The translations under genes and the position numbers were made by a program. This document shows positions 27,652 to 37,305 of a stretch of 64,000 nt of DNA, piece after piece. Numbering within the stretch: the stretch's first letter is position 1; the number at the start of each line of letters is the position of its first letter. This DNA is from Flavobacterium subsaxonicum WB 4.1-42 = DSM 21790 (GTDB lineage: Bacteria > Bacteroidota > Bacteroidia > Flavobacteriales > Flavobacteriaceae): NCBI RefSeq assembly GCF_000422725.1, contig NZ_AUGP01000017.1, positions 372,001-436,000 of the forward strand, written 5' to 3'. The notes beneath the pieces are model-generated. The model worked only from the letters and a program-made list of their open reading frames with translations. It made no database searches and was not told the DNA's origin.

Positions 27652-28620
27652 ATGAAGCCTATTTTAAAATTATACCGCGGATATGCCAACGACCAGGAAT
27701 TTATAGTTTTCGGTCATGTTTTTAAGCAAAGTACAGCAGGCAATTACGAGTTCGAGAAAAAACGCTTTAAAAATGCCCGCTCCGTTTTACGGATGTTCTT
27801 AATAAAAACCATACCCAATGCCGATGTTTACCTGGAGCACAACGGCACCCGGATACACACAAAATCGCTTGATGACGGTTACTTTAAATTTTGCATCCCC
27901 TTAAAAGACAAGCTCGATTTTGGCTGGGGCGATTATTACGTGAGTACCTTTTATAATGGCGAAGAAATAAGAGAGAAAGGCACCTACATACATCCGCACG
28001 AAGGCAACTTAGGATTTATAAGCGATATAGATGATACGTTTTTGGTTTCGCATACGCGGAATTTCTTCAAAAAAATATACATCCTGCTTTGGAAGAACAT
28101 CAATAACCGAAAGATATTTGAAGGCGTTGTACCCCACTATCAGGCACTAAGCACGGCAGGGCGGAATAAGAAAGACGAGATGAATGCTTTTTTTTACGTA
28201 TCGAGCAGTGAGTGGAACCTGTACAAGTTTATTGTAAAGTTTACCGAAAAGCACGACCTGCCGCGTGCCGTACTGCTGCTAAAAGATATTAAAACCAGCC
28301 TGATGGACTTTCTGGTTACGGGCCGTGGCAACCATAACCACAAATTCGACAAAATAAAACACATACTGGAGTTTTACCCCCACCTGCAATATACCCTTTT
28401 AGGAGATGACTCGCAACACGACCCATTTTTGTATGAAGATGTGTGCAAGATATTTCCGCTAACCGTAAAAGCCGTGTATATAAGGCAAACGGGATCGGCT
28501 AAAAAAGAAAAGGCCAACGCTGCCATTAAAAATATTGAATCTATGGGGGTAGCTGCCTGCTATTTTAAAGACAGCGCCGATGCCATTGAGCACTCCAAAC
28601 GTATAGGGCTGATATTGTAA
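27652..28620 (+). CDS. App1-type (DUF2183) phosphatase
   Basis: 322 residues. An N-terminal beta domain (about 1-115) is followed by a HAD-like catalytic domain with DIDDT at 125-129 (the DxDxT nucleophile motif), FFYVSSSEWNLYKF and LLGDDSQHDPFLY. The yeast relative App1 is a phosphatidate phosphatase, and bacterial members are predicted lipid phosphatases. It diverges from the lipid kinase by 69 bp. The two could act on related lipids, though this is only suggested by proximity. Confidence 0.85.
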   Translation: MKPILKLYRGYANDQEFIVFGHVFKQSTAGNYEFEKKRFKNARSVLRMFLIKTIPNADVYLEHNGTRIHTKSLDDGYFKFCIPLKDKLDFGWGDYYVSTFYNGEEIREKGTYIHPHEGNLGFISDIDDTFLVSHTRNFFKKIYILLWKNINNRKIFEGVVPHYQALSTAGRNKKDEMNAFFYVSSSEWNLYKFIVKFTEKHDLPRAVLLLKDIKTSLMDFLVTGRGNHNHKFDKIKHILEFYPHLQYTLLGDDSQHDPFLYEDVCKIFPLTVKAVYIRQTGSAKKEKANAAIKNIESMGVAACYFKDSADAIEHSKRIGLIL

Positions 28621-28699
28621 CTTTAAGTTTATCTTAAGTATAAGTAAGTTTTAATTGGTTAATTTTATTAGGACAAAACACAATGATAATCTTACAGTT

Positions 28700-29011
28700 A
28701 TGAAAAAACTTATAATGATGTCAGGCTTAGCCGTACTGCTGATGGCTTCCTGCAAAGACAACGAAAAACCATTACCACCACCTCCGCCACCGGTAGAAAA
28801 CCCGGCACCACCCGTAACTCCGGAGCCACAAACACCCGTTAACCCGGTTAAAACAACCACCACTACAAGGAGTGTTGAAGAAGAAAACCCTGATGGAACA
28901 TCGGTAAGTATAAACGGCGATGGTGTGAGCTTTAAAAACAAAAATGGCGAAAAACAGAATGATGTTACTGTTTCTAAAAAGAAAACAGAACTTACCATCA
29001 AGACCAATTAA
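28700..29011 (+). CDS. Small Pro-rich lipoprotein
   Basis: 103 residues from the ATG at 28700, chosen because it begins the signal peptide MKKLIMMSGLAVLLMASCKD (lipidated Cys at 18); an in-frame ATG 45 bp upstream would precede it with a charged stretch. The mature N-terminus is a run of prolines and PV/PE repeats (about 24-50), followed by a Lys/Asp/Asn-rich tail with a possible edge strand (TSVSINGDGVSFKNKNG). I recognise no domain. It is followed by a bidirectional terminator. Confidence 0.75.
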   Translation: MKKLIMMSGLAVLLMASCKDNEKPLPPPPPPVENPAPPVTPEPQTPVNPVKTTTTTRSVEEENPDGTSVSINGDGVSFKNKNGEKQNDVTVSKKKTELTIKTN

Positions 29012-29015
29012 TAAG

Positions 29016-29037
29016 AAAGCCCCTTTTAGGGGCTTTT
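29016..29037. terminator. Bidirectional terminator
   Basis: An 8-bp perfect stem (29016-29023 with 29029-29036), with T-rich tails on both strands, between converging genes. Confidence 0.75.
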
Positions 29038-29040
29038 CTG

Positions 29041-30948
29041 TTATTTATCGTTGTCTATTTCTTCCTGAACCTTCTCCCACTCCACCATTTGATTGTCCAG
29101 TTCTTTTTTCTTTTTTTCGTAAGCTGCAAAAAAAGAAGCGTCGCCGGTTAGCTTTTCAGGGTGCTCGGCAAGTACACGGTCGTCTTTCTGAATTTCTCTT
29201 TCCAGTTCCTTTATCAGGCTTTCAATCTTACTCAGTTTATTCTGTAGGGTTTTGCCTTTCTTCTGGTCCTGGTACGATACCTGTTTGTTTTCTTTAGGAT
29301 TGTCTTTAACAACATCGCGTTTTTCAACCTCACGCATGTTCTGCATGTTGCGCTGCTCAAGGTAAAAGTTAATATCGCCCAAATACTCGCGTATTTTGTG
29401 GTCTTTAAATTCGTATACAATGTTAGACATACCCTGAAGGAAATCCCTGTCGTGAGATACCAACAACAACGTACCCTCATATTTTTGAAGCGCCGCCTTT
29501 AAAACGTTCTTAGATTTAATATCTAAGTGGTTGGTAGGCTCATCCATTACAAGCACGTTAATAGGCTGTAATAAAAGTTTACAAAGGGCAAGGCGGTTAC
29601 GCTCTCCACCCGATAGTACTTTTACTTTTTTCTCTACATCGTCTCCCCTAAACAGGAAAGACCCCAGCATATCGCGCACTTTACTACGGTTGGTATCGGT
29701 AGCGGCATCTTCCATCGTTTGCAAAAGGGTAATTTCGCCATCCAGATGCTCTGCCTGGTTCTGTGCAAAATACCCCAACTGTACGTTGTGCCCCAGTTTA
29801 ATGCTGCCAGTATAATCGATATCTTTAGTAATGGCCTTCATAAATGTAGACTTACCCTGGCCATTCTGACCCACAAATGCTACTTTACTGCCGCGTTCTA
29901 TCAATAAATCAATATCTTTTAAAATCAGCTTTTCGCCATATTTTTTAGTCACTTCTTCGGCTTCAATAACCACACGGCCCGGAGTCATAGAAACGGGGAA
30001 CGAAATATTCATAACAGAGTTATCATCTTCGTCCACCTCAATACGCTCAACCTTGTCCAGTTTTTTCATCAGCGATTGCGCCATAGATGCCTTACTGGCC
30101 TTAGCCCTGAATTTTTCTATAAGCTTCTCTGTATGCTCAATGCTTTTTTGCTGGTTTTTCTGGGTAGCCAATTGCTTCTCCCTTATTTCGCCACGGAGCT
30201 CTAAATACTCGCTGTACGATTTACTAAAATCGTAGATTTTACCTAACGAGATTTCAATAGTACGGTTAGTAACGTTATCCAAAAACATTTTATCGTGTGA
30301 TACAATTACCACAACGCCAGGATATGTTTTTAAGAACGATTCCAGCCAGATAATACTCTCAATATCCAGGTGGTTGGTTGGCTCATCCAGTAATAATATA
30401 TCGTTAGACTGTAGCAATAGCTTAGCCAGTTCGATACGCATACGCCATCCACCCGAAAAAGTATCGGTTAGCTGGTCAAAATCTTCACGTTTAAAACCAA
30501 GCCCAAGTAATATCCTTTCGGTATCGCCCTGGTAGTTATACCCACCTAATATTTCGTAATGATGGCTGTACTCGCTTAGGTCTTCAATTAATTTAGAATA
30601 AGAATCGCTTTCATAATCAGTACGTGTAACCAATTGGTGGTTGATCTCTTCGATCTTGGCCTCAGCCTTTTTAATCTCCACAAAAGCCTGGTATGCTTCG
30701 TCGAGCACGGTACGGCCCGGAATAAAATCTATATCCTGCCTTAAAAAGCCCATCCTTACCTCTTTCTCCGTTGCTATTACACCTGTATCAGGCGGAATGT
30801 CTCCGGAAAGTATCTTTAGCATGGTCGATTTTCCTGCACCATTTTTACCTACAAGGCCCACCCTGTCGCCAGCGCCAAGCCTAAAAGTAACTTCTTCAAA
30901 TAAATATGTACCTCCAAAGGATACCGACAAATTATGTATGTTAAGCAT
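29041..30948 (-). CDS. ABC-F family ATPase
   Basis: 635 residues with two ABC cassettes and no membrane domain. Cassette 1 has GLVGKNGAGKST, FSGGWRMRIELAKLLL and LLLDEPTNHLD. Cassette 2 has FVGQNGQGKST, LSGGERNRLALCKLL and VMDEPTNHLD. Both are complete. An inter-domain linker (about 250-330) and a C-terminal coiled coil (about 540-635, Lys/Glu-rich) match the Uup/YheS-type ABC-F proteins that act on the ribosome. Which subgroup it belongs to cannot be decided by eye. Confidence 0.93.
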   Translation of the reverse strand: MLNIHNLSVSFGGTYLFEEVTFRLGAGDRVGLVGKNGAGKSTMLKILSGDIPPDTGVIATEKEVRMGFLRQDIDFIPGRTVLDEAYQAFVEIKKAEAKIEEINHQLVTRTDYESDSYSKLIEDLSEYSHHYEILGGYNYQGDTERILLGLGFKREDFDQLTDTFSGGWRMRIELAKLLLQSNDILLLDEPTNHLDIESIIWLESFLKTYPGVVVIVSHDKMFLDNVTNRTIEISLGKIYDFSKSYSEYLELRGEIREKQLATQKNQQKSIEHTEKLIEKFRAKASKASMAQSLMKKLDKVERIEVDEDDNSVMNISFPVSMTPGRVVIEAEEVTKKYGEKLILKDIDLLIERGSKVAFVGQNGQGKSTFMKAITKDIDYTGSIKLGHNVQLGYFAQNQAEHLDGEITLLQTMEDAATDTNRSKVRDMLGSFLFRGDDVEKKVKVLSGGERNRLALCKLLLQPINVLVMDEPTNHLDIKSKNVLKAALQKYEGTLLLVSHDRDFLQGMSNIVYEFKDHKIREYLGDINFYLEQRNMQNMREVEKRDVVKDNPKENKQVSYQDQKKGKTLQNKLSKIESLIKELEREIQKDDRVLAEHPEKLTGDASFFAAYEKKKKELDNQMVEWEKVQEEIDNDK

Positions 30949-30973
30949 TATTCTATTATCTTATTTTAGTCGT

Positions 30974-30995
30974 AAATTTGTGAGAACACAAATTT
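30974..30995. promoter_or_regulatory. Inverted repeat between divergent ABC-F and DUF983 genes
   Basis: AAATTTGTG (30974-30982) and CACAAATTT (30987-30995) are a perfect 9-bp inverted repeat with a 4-nt centre, lying 8 bp before the DUF983 ATG. It could be an operator or a leader hairpin. Confidence 0.45.
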
Positions 30996-31002
30996 TTTGC
31001 AA

Positions 31003-31395
31003 ATGTTAAAAAAAGGATCCAAACTATATAGCATTTTAACAGGAACCTGTCCGCGCTGCCACCAGGAAAGCATGTATTTGGATCAAAATCCGTACAATCT
31101 TGGCAATGTATACAAAATGCACGAAAAATGCAGCCACTGCGGCTTGCATTATAAAATAGAACCATCGTTTTTTTATGGCGCCATGTATGTTAGCTACGGC
31201 CTTGGTGTAGCCTTAAGCGTTGCCGCTTTTATAGTTTCGTTTGTGTTTATTGGTGCGAGCCTAAAAACATCGTTTATAGCAATTATCGCTACGCTAATAC
31301 TGCTTATGCCGTTAGACATGCGAATATCCAGAAACATCTGGATAAACTTTTTTGTATCGTACCGTAAAGACTGGAAAGACATTCCTAAACCTTAA
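31003..31395 (+). CDS. DUF983 domain membrane protein
   Basis: 130 residues from the ATG at 31003; a TTG two codons upstream lies against the hairpin and is less likely. A zinc-ribbon-like pair CPRC ... CSHC (GTCPRCHQES and EKCSHCGLHY) precedes two transmembrane helices (about 58-80 and 85-105). Function unknown. The last 11 bp overlap the convergent oxidoreductase gene. Confidence 0.88.
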   Translation: MLKKGSKLYSILTGTCPRCHQESMYLDQNPYNLGNVYKMHEKCSHCGLHYKIEPSFFYGAMYVSYGLGVALSVAAFIVSFVFIGASLKTSFIAIIATLILLMPLDMRISRNIWINFFVSYRKDWKDIPKP

Positions 31396-32425
31396 AGCGG
31401 GCAAGGCTAATTTCGCGCCTTACGGGCGTACCTGTTGCTATAGAGTCGTACAACTCTTTAGCCATTGCAGGCCCCAGCATAACACCCCGCGTACCTAAAC
31501 CATTGAGCAAATGTACGTTTTTATATTTTGGGTGGGTACCTATAAGGCATTTTCTGTCTTTTGTAGTGGGCCTAATACCTGCTAAATGGTTAACAACTTC
31601 GTAGTTGCAGGTAATAAGTTCGTTAAGTTTTTCTAAAAGTTCCTGCTTACCGGCATCGGTTGTAGCAGGTGTTTTATCATACCACTCGTAAGTAGCGCCA
31701 ACTTTATACAAATCATTACCCAATGGCAGCATAAATACCCCACCGTTTACAGCTATGTCTAAGTTAAGATCAGGAGCTTTAATAATCAGCAATTCCCCTT
31801 TAGTTCCATCCAGCGGCAAATATTTAAAATAAGGATTGGAATGTATGCCGAAACCTTCCGCAAAAACAATATGCTTGGCTTTGATGCCTTTATAAGATAT
31901 AGAATCATCTTCTACCACAAGATCATCATAAACAAAAGTCTCCTGCAATAAATTACCCTGATTTTTTAATGATGAGTGATATCCGTCCAGTAAAACATTG
32001 GTATCTACATAACCCGTATGCAATACCTGTCCAAACCCAAAAGGAGACGGCAAATATTGATATTTGGTATGAATTACTTTAGGAAGCAAAAATGGCTCTA
32101 AAGCAGGTTTATCTGCGGCTTCAAACCACATATTTTGCTCTTCGATACTGGCAAATTTGCGATAAACCGGAAGATCGAAATCAAATTTAATATCAAGGCG
32201 ATCCTCAATAGTTTTATAGAATGGCTTCATATATTCTAAATGAACTTTAGAATCCTGGGGCAAGCTAAACCGCTTAAGTATAACCGGATTATACAAACCC
32301 GCAGCCACTACGCTTGAGTTTTGCGAAGCATCTGATAGTAAAACAAAACTTTTGTTGTTTAAAAAGGCCGTCTCGGCAAAGCAAATACCTGCAAGGCCAC
32401 CTCCAACAATAATAAAATCTTTCAT
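31385..32425 (-). CDS. FAD-dependent oxidoreductase (DAO family)
   Basis: 346 residues. It opens with the dinucleotide-binding motif FIIVGGGLAGICFAE and ends with HLLNGLGTRGVMLGPAMAKEL, the second FAD-contact motif of the D-amino-acid oxidase/glycine oxidase superfamily. An amine substrate is likely but unspecified. It lies 63 bp after gldN, separated by a good terminator, so it is probably not part of the gld operon. Confidence 0.85.
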   Translation of the reverse strand: MKDFIIVGGGLAGICFAETAFLNNKSFVLLSDASQNSSVVAAGLYNPVILKRFSLPQDSKVHLEYMKPFYKTIEDRLDIKFDFDLPVYRKFASIEEQNMWFEAADKPALEPFLLPKVIHTKYQYLPSPFGFGQVLHTGYVDTNVLLDGYHSSLKNQGNLLQETFVYDDLVVEDDSISYKGIKAKHIVFAEGFGIHSNPYFKYLPLDGTKGELLIIKAPDLNLDIAVNGGVFMLPLGNDLYKVGATYEWYDKTPATTDAGKQELLEKLNELITCNYEVVNHLAGIRPTTKDRKCLIGTHPKYKNVHLLNGLGTRGVMLGPAMAKELYDSIATGTPVRREISLARFKV

Positions 32426-32436
32426 GGGTATAAAAA

Positions 32437-32468
32437 TAAAAAACTCTTACCACAAGGGTAAGAGTTTT
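32437..32468 (-). terminator. Terminator after gldN
   Basis: On the minus strand an 11-bp perfect stem (32457-32467 with 32441-32451) is followed by a T-rich tail. Confidence 0.8.
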
Positions 32469-32488
32469 TAGTATTTTGGAACAAAATG

Positions 32489-33415
32489 CTAGTAATTCCA
32501 CATATCCTGCTCAAAGTTACGTATCTTATCTTTGATACGTTCTGCCTCAAGAAGTTGTAATTGCGAATTTTCTTTCATGTATTGCTCTATAAGCCTGTCG
32601 CCATAAACGTTCTCTTCTTTTACAATAGTGCTGCTAAAGCGCCTTGAGTTAAGAAGGTGATCGAATGTAATTGGCACTGCAGAGTTACGTTCGTTAAATG
32701 ATTTAGCAGTATGCAAAATCTCACGGGCTGCCGGGTAAAATACCCAGAACAATTCGATTGGATCTGCATCCGGACCCGACCTTAACAATGTAAGTGCATC
32801 TACAGCCATTGGGCAAATACCCAAAATTCTGTATTTTAGCTCACCTTGTCTTTTGTCAAAGTACCATGTACCAACTATTTTATATTTGGTAACATCCTGT
32901 GCAGAAACCTGAGAAGTTGAATAGTGCTCTTCGGTTAAGATACCAGCAGATTTTAATGAAGCCTCATCTTTACCTGGGTTCTGGTTCATAACTTCACGTC
33001 CAAAATCATTAAGCTCTTTAAAGAAAAATACACTTTGTATATCTTCGCCGGTCTTTTTTGTTGTGAAATAAGAATCATCATAAACTTCTGTAAGTTTACC
33101 ATCTTTAATCGAAGATATTAAAACACTGAATAGTGACCTTCTATCGTCGCCCAGATTTTCTTCAACAGGAAAATACATTGGGAAATTAATACGCTGGTCA
33201 AGGTCAATTACTTCCCAAACTTTTTTAGAAAATAACACGTCTCTGTCTCCAACATAACCATAAGGCAAAGGCTTATCGTGATCCAATGAATCCTGCGCTG
33301 CGGTTTTCTTACCTATCTCATCCGGTGTTTTAGCATTCAGAAGGTTAGACTGTGCAAAAGCAGTAGTCATACCCGTGAAAAACAAAGCCGCTATTATAAA
33401 ATTTCTACTATTCAT
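32489..33415 (-). CDS. gldN: Gliding motility / type IX secretion protein GldN
   Basis: 308 residues with a signal peptide ending TTAFAQ (about 22), so periplasmic. Typical GldN features are DLDQRINFPMYFP, YDDSYFTTKKTGEDI, KYKIVGTWYFDKRQGELKYRILGI and a C-terminus with IRNFEQDMWNY. GldN joins GldK in the ring-like periplasmic/outer-membrane part of the type IX secretion system and is needed for secretion and gliding. It is last in the gldKLMN unit, 45 bp after gldM. Confidence 0.96.
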   Translation of the reverse strand: MNSRNFIIAALFFTGMTTAFAQSNLLNAKTPDEIGKKTAAQDSLDHDKPLPYGYVGDRDVLFSKKVWEVIDLDQRINFPMYFPVEENLGDDRRSLFSVLISSIKDGKLTEVYDDSYFTTKKTGEDIQSVFFFKELNDFGREVMNQNPGKDEASLKSAGILTEEHYSTSQVSAQDVTKYKIVGTWYFDKRQGELKYRILGICPMAVDALTLLRSGPDADPIELFWVFYPAAREILHTAKSFNERNSAVPITFDHLLNSRRFSSTIVKEENVYGDRLIEQYMKENSQLQLLEAERIKDKIRNFEQDMWNY

Positions 33416-33460
33416 TATCTTAATTTTAAACTGTAAAAGAAAAACGTTCTTTTAAATAAA

Positions 33461-35011
33461 TTATTGTACTTCCCAAGCGAAAGAACTAGACCTTGGTGGT
33501 TTGTAACCGCCAGCGCCTACAAGATCAAATTCAACATTGTTAATAGTAACAACATCTCCCCTTCTAGTTTTAGCAATTGCAGCTAAAGCTTTAGAGTCAA
33601 ACCTGTTTCCGTTTACAATCATAGCTGGGCTACCCGGAACATAAACCTCGAAAGATTTAACTGACGTTTGAACGTCAAACACGAAATCAGGGAAAGCAAT
33701 AGCGATTGTTGATGAAGAAAGGTCATTCTTGTTACCTTTACCAGAACCAGCTTTACCTCTTAATGAAGGTACCGGAGCAGGGATAGGACGTACATTAAAT
33801 GTTTTCTTAGAAGTAACAGATTTACCATCACTCATTTTACCTGTAACGTTAACTACAGCAGTAGTACCAGAAGCACTAGACACATTCCAGTTGTACTGGC
33901 CTGGTTTAGATCCTTTACGGAAGCTACCACCAGAAGCATTTGCAGTTACAGCGTTATCAGATATACCTGCAAACGAAATTGTCATTGGGTTATCAACACC
34001 ACGGTATACAGAGTTCATTTTATCAGCAGAGATTGTAGCTTCGTTAGGACGAGGAACTACAACATATTTACCTTCAAATTTTAATGGAATAGTTTTACCA
34101 TCTTCAAGGAATGTAAATTCACCGTTGATGTTTTGCTCACCAATTCCTCCTGCAGTCATGTTAATAATTGCTTGGCCGTTTTCAAGTTTACCAGGACCTT
34201 TAAATGATGTAGGCTTAGTATCAGGGTCATATCGACCAAGTACTACCTTACCAGTAACCTGCTCACCTTGAAAGTAAGCATTTTTGTCAAGCACTACTAT
34301 TGCAGTATATTTTGACATTGACGCAGTAGATATCGCAGCATTTCCTAATGCAGCATTATATACGTTAGTTTCAATAACATTAGCACTGTTTTGTAGAGCA
34401 GAAAGCTTTGTTAACGATGCAATAGAAGGGAATCCTTTGTAGTGATAATCAAGATATTTTTTAGTAACACCTTCACCATCTTTAACATCGGCAGTTGAAA
34501 ATTTACTATCAACCTCACTTATAATAGATTTGTACTTTGGATTATTACCTACCGCAGTTTTAATATCGCTTTTATACTTTTCGATAGTAGCGATAATCTC
34601 ATTACCTTTTGCAGAATATCCGTCGCCTGCAAACCAGCCTTCATCTATTTTGTCTCCTTTGTCCATAGCCTCATAAGGCAATTTTCCTTCTTCTCTTTCA
34701 ATATCTTTAGTGATATCACCTTTTAAAGACTCAATGTAAGCTGTAAAACCCGCTGTTGTTGCTTTAACCTTATCGGCTATTACTTTAGCAGCAGCAAACT
34801 CTCCGCCCGACTCACCTGCTTTTGCAGCAAGCCCGTCGTATAAAGTTTTGTTGCTAACAGTAGCATTTTTATTAGACTCTTCAAATTGTTCGTTCATTAG
34901 TCCAAAAGCGGATAAAACCTCTTTAGACATATTTAGCGCCAACATAGCGATGAAAACCAGATACATCAGGTTAATCATCTTTTGCCTGGGGGTTAATTTT
35001 CCTCCTGCCAT
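33461..35011 (-). CDS. gldM: Gliding motility / type IX secretion protein GldM
   Basis: 516 residues. The N-terminus MAGGKLTPRQKMINLMYLVFIAMLALNM holds the single transmembrane helix (about 13-32), and the remainder is a chain of periplasmic domains. GldM is the shaft of the proton-driven GldLM motor and reaches up to the GldKN ring. Length and the N-terminal signature match the family. It is co-transcribed with gldL (58 bp gap) and gldN. Confidence 0.97.
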   Translation of the reverse strand: MAGGKLTPRQKMINLMYLVFIAMLALNMSKEVLSAFGLMNEQFEESNKNATVSNKTLYDGLAAKAGESGGEFAAAKVIADKVKATTAGFTAYIESLKGDITKDIEREEGKLPYEAMDKGDKIDEGWFAGDGYSAKGNEIIATIEKYKSDIKTAVGNNPKYKSIISEVDSKFSTADVKDGEGVTKKYLDYHYKGFPSIASLTKLSALQNSANVIETNVYNAALGNAAISTASMSKYTAIVVLDKNAYFQGEQVTGKVVLGRYDPDTKPTSFKGPGKLENGQAIINMTAGGIGEQNINGEFTFLEDGKTIPLKFEGKYVVVPRPNEATISADKMNSVYRGVDNPMTISFAGISDNAVTANASGGSFRKGSKPGQYNWNVSSASGTTAVVNVTGKMSDGKSVTSKKTFNVRPIPAPVPSLRGKAGSGKGNKNDLSSSTIAIAFPDFVFDVQTSVKSFEVYVPGSPAMIVNGNRFDSKALAAIAKTRRGDVVTINNVEFDLVGAGGYKPPRSSSFAWEVQ

Positions 35012-35069
35012 TTCTAATTAGTATTGTTGTTTTGTTAAAAAATATGTTTTAATTACTAATTAGCTATAA

Positions 35070-35702
35070 TTAGGCTCTGTTTCCCATTGCAGATAGCATA
35101 CCACCGTAAACATTGTTTAAAGAAGCAATGTTTTTAGTCATAGCAGTCATCTCAGCTTGTAGCTTAGTTGCATTTTCTGCAATAACCCTGTTAGCTTCAG
35201 CGTTACGAGACGCACTATCCAATTGTACTTTGTAAAGGCTGTTTAATGACTCCATTTGTGCTGCAGCCATAGACATCTCTTCGCTGTATTTTTTCTGAGA
35301 AGAAATAGAATCTACAGTAGGAGCAATTCCTTTTGCAGCAGATTCGAAATTTTTGATGCTGTTACCAAGGCTTGACATAAGTTCGCCGTCGATTTTAGCT
35401 TCTTTTAGTAAAGTGTCAAGTTTTTGAGAAAGTAATCCCTGAGCTTCAGTAGGGTTTTCTTTTTTAACGTCTTTTTTCTTAGCTTCTCCACCAGCTAATT
35501 CAGGATAAACCAATGACCAGTCAAGTTCTTTGTCTACTGGTTCGAAAGCAGAAATCGCGAAAATGAAAGCTTCTGTACCTAAACCAATAATTAGCATCGC
35601 GCTCGCTCCTGGCCAGTGCATTAATTTAAAAAGAGCTCCGATAATAACTACTGCCGCACCCATACCGTAGGTGAAATTCATAACTTTTTTAGGTAGTGCC
35701 AT
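35070..35702 (-). CDS. gldL: Gliding motility / type IX secretion protein GldL
   Basis: 210 residues. Two transmembrane helices are N-terminal (about 8-28 and 34-53), with the conserved GAAVVIIGALFKLMHWPGASAMLIIGLGTEAFIFAISAFEP. The Glu in GTEAF is the membrane-buried acidic residue expected for proton coupling. The C-terminal cytoplasmic part is helical. GldL is the stator-like inner-membrane motor component partnered with GldM. Confidence 0.97.
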   Translation of the reverse strand: MALPKKVMNFTYGMGAAVVIIGALFKLMHWPGASAMLIIGLGTEAFIFAISAFEPVDKELDWSLVYPELAGGEAKKKDVKKENPTEAQGLLSQKLDTLLKEAKIDGELMSSLGNSIKNFESAAKGIAPTVDSISSQKKYSEEMSMAAAQMESLNSLYKVQLDSASRNAEANRVIAENATKLQAEMTAMTKNIASLNNVYGGMLSAMGNRA

Positions 35703-35780
35703 AATAAAAATAATTTAGTTTTTAGTTAAGTTAATTAATTTAAATATTCAAAAAAAAATTCGAGTTGGTTCAATAAATTT

Positions 35781-37157
35781 TTAGTTTCCGTTTCCGGTAT
35801 TCTGAGTACCCATGTAATCCTGAACTGTCCTGAAACCTATGTAGCTTCTTGCAGAGTCACGATACTCCCAATCCCTGGTGCTTGTTTGTAAAAAGTATGC
35901 AACATCTTTCCACGAGCCACCACGAATTACTTTACGGTTGTTAGCCCTGTCAGTCACGTTAGGGTTCATTGTAGAAACATATTCGTATGAGTTTGCATCA
36001 TAAGAAGAATCTGTCCACTCTGCAACGTTACCAGACATATTAAACAAGTTGTAATCGTTAGGGTCAAATGAGTCTGCTTCTACAGTGTATAGAGCACCAT
36101 CGGCAGCATAATCTCCCCTGTTTGGTTTAAAGTTAGCAAGGAAACAACCCCTGTCGTTCTTAGCATACGGGCCACCCCAAGGGAATGTACCTGATTGTAT
36201 ACCACCACGTGCAGCATATTCCCACTCTGCCTCAGTCGGCAAACGGAAAGAGTTTACCTGCTCTCTTTTCTTATCTTTCTGATACCCATTTTTGTATAAT
36301 GTTCTCCACGCACAAAATGCTTTTGCCTGACCCCAGCTTACACCCACTACAGGATATAAACCGTAAGCTTCGTGCCAAAAGTAATCGTTATGCATAGGCT
36401 CATTGTATGAGTAAGAAAAGTCTTTTATCCACACTGTAGTATCAGGATACACCTGTACTTTTTCAGAAATCAGGTATTTACTCCTTTTTTCCCTTGTGTT
36501 TTTAGATTTATCTTTAGCTGCAGATTGTATATCCATCCATTTGTAACCAAATACAAGTTTAGAAACATCAATAGTTCTTAAACCATTGTATGATTCAGAC
36601 TCAGGAAGATACATAGAATCCATAACCTCTACATAAAACTCATCCGGATACTTTTGCGGATCTTTGATAAGCTTTGCTTTATGATTAAGTTTTCTACCGG
36701 CATATATATCATCACCGTCGCCAAGGCTCCAGTAATTTTCATACATATAAGTATCATAAGGAGATTTCTCCTCAGTTTCCTGATCTTTAAAAGCATAGTC
36801 GCCTATACCACCGCTTCCCGGTGTTTGCCCCTGCTCATCCGCAAGGATAGCAAGCCTTGTTCTAATAGTAGAGTCCTTAACCCATTCTACAAACTGGCGA
36901 TATTCAGTGTTTGTAATCTCCGTCTCGTCCATGTAAAATGAACGTACCGTTACCGTCTTTGTAGGAGCATCCTGAACATTAGCCAAATCATCGTCAGACT
37001 TACCCATAATGTAAGCGCCGCCAGGAACTAAAGTCATACCATAAGGCTTTTCAGGCCTCCACTTTTTTCCTTTAACACCTACCAGTTCTCCTCTGTCACT
37101 AGAGCCACAGCTGATTAGTAATGATAAAGTTGCTGTTAATGCAATGAACTTCTTCAT
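35781..37157 (-). CDS. gldK: Gliding motility / type IX secretion lipoprotein GldK
   Basis: 458 residues. Lipobox LLISCGSS puts the Cys at about 17. The body is a formylglycine-generating-enzyme-like (FGE-sulfatase) fold, with YGMTLVPGGAYIMG, RSFYMDETEITNTEYRQFVEW, FRLPTEAEWEYAARGG, NMSGNVAEW and VIRGGSWKD. In T9SS this fold is structural, forming the ring with GldN under the outer membrane. It is the first gene of the unit, with a promoter at 37194-37225. Confidence 0.97.
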   Translation of the reverse strand: MKKFIALTATLSLLISCGSSDRGELVGVKGKKWRPEKPYGMTLVPGGAYIMGKSDDDLANVQDAPTKTVTVRSFYMDETEITNTEYRQFVEWVKDSTIRTRLAILADEQGQTPGSGGIGDYAFKDQETEEKSPYDTYMYENYWSLGDGDDIYAGRKLNHKAKLIKDPQKYPDEFYVEVMDSMYLPESESYNGLRTIDVSKLVFGYKWMDIQSAAKDKSKNTREKRSKYLISEKVQVYPDTTVWIKDFSYSYNEPMHNDYFWHEAYGLYPVVGVSWGQAKAFCAWRTLYKNGYQKDKKREQVNSFRLPTEAEWEYAARGGIQSGTFPWGGPYAKNDRGCFLANFKPNRGDYAADGALYTVEADSFDPNDYNLFNMSGNVAEWTDSSYDANSYEYVSTMNPNVTDRANNRKVIRGGSWKDVAYFLQTSTRDWEYRDSARSYIGFRTVQDYMGTQNTGNGN

Positions 37158-37193
37158 AAATTTGGGTTATTAATGTAATTCTATTTTAAGGGC

Positions 37194-37225
37194 GTAAACC
37201 TATTTATTTATTTTCAAAAAAACAA
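37194..37225 (-). promoter_or_regulatory. Promoter of gldKLMN
   Basis: On the minus strand: TTG (37223-37225), a 20-bp spacer, then TAGGTTTAC (37194-37202), close to the TAnnTTTG consensus. It lies about 40 bp before the gldK ATG, in a strongly AT-rich tract. Confidence 0.6.
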
Positions 37226-37305
37226 TTTTTTTCATAAAAAAACCTCACACAAACATAAACATTTCATAACTTATTCAAAAACAATGTTTTTTTATAACAA
37301 AAATG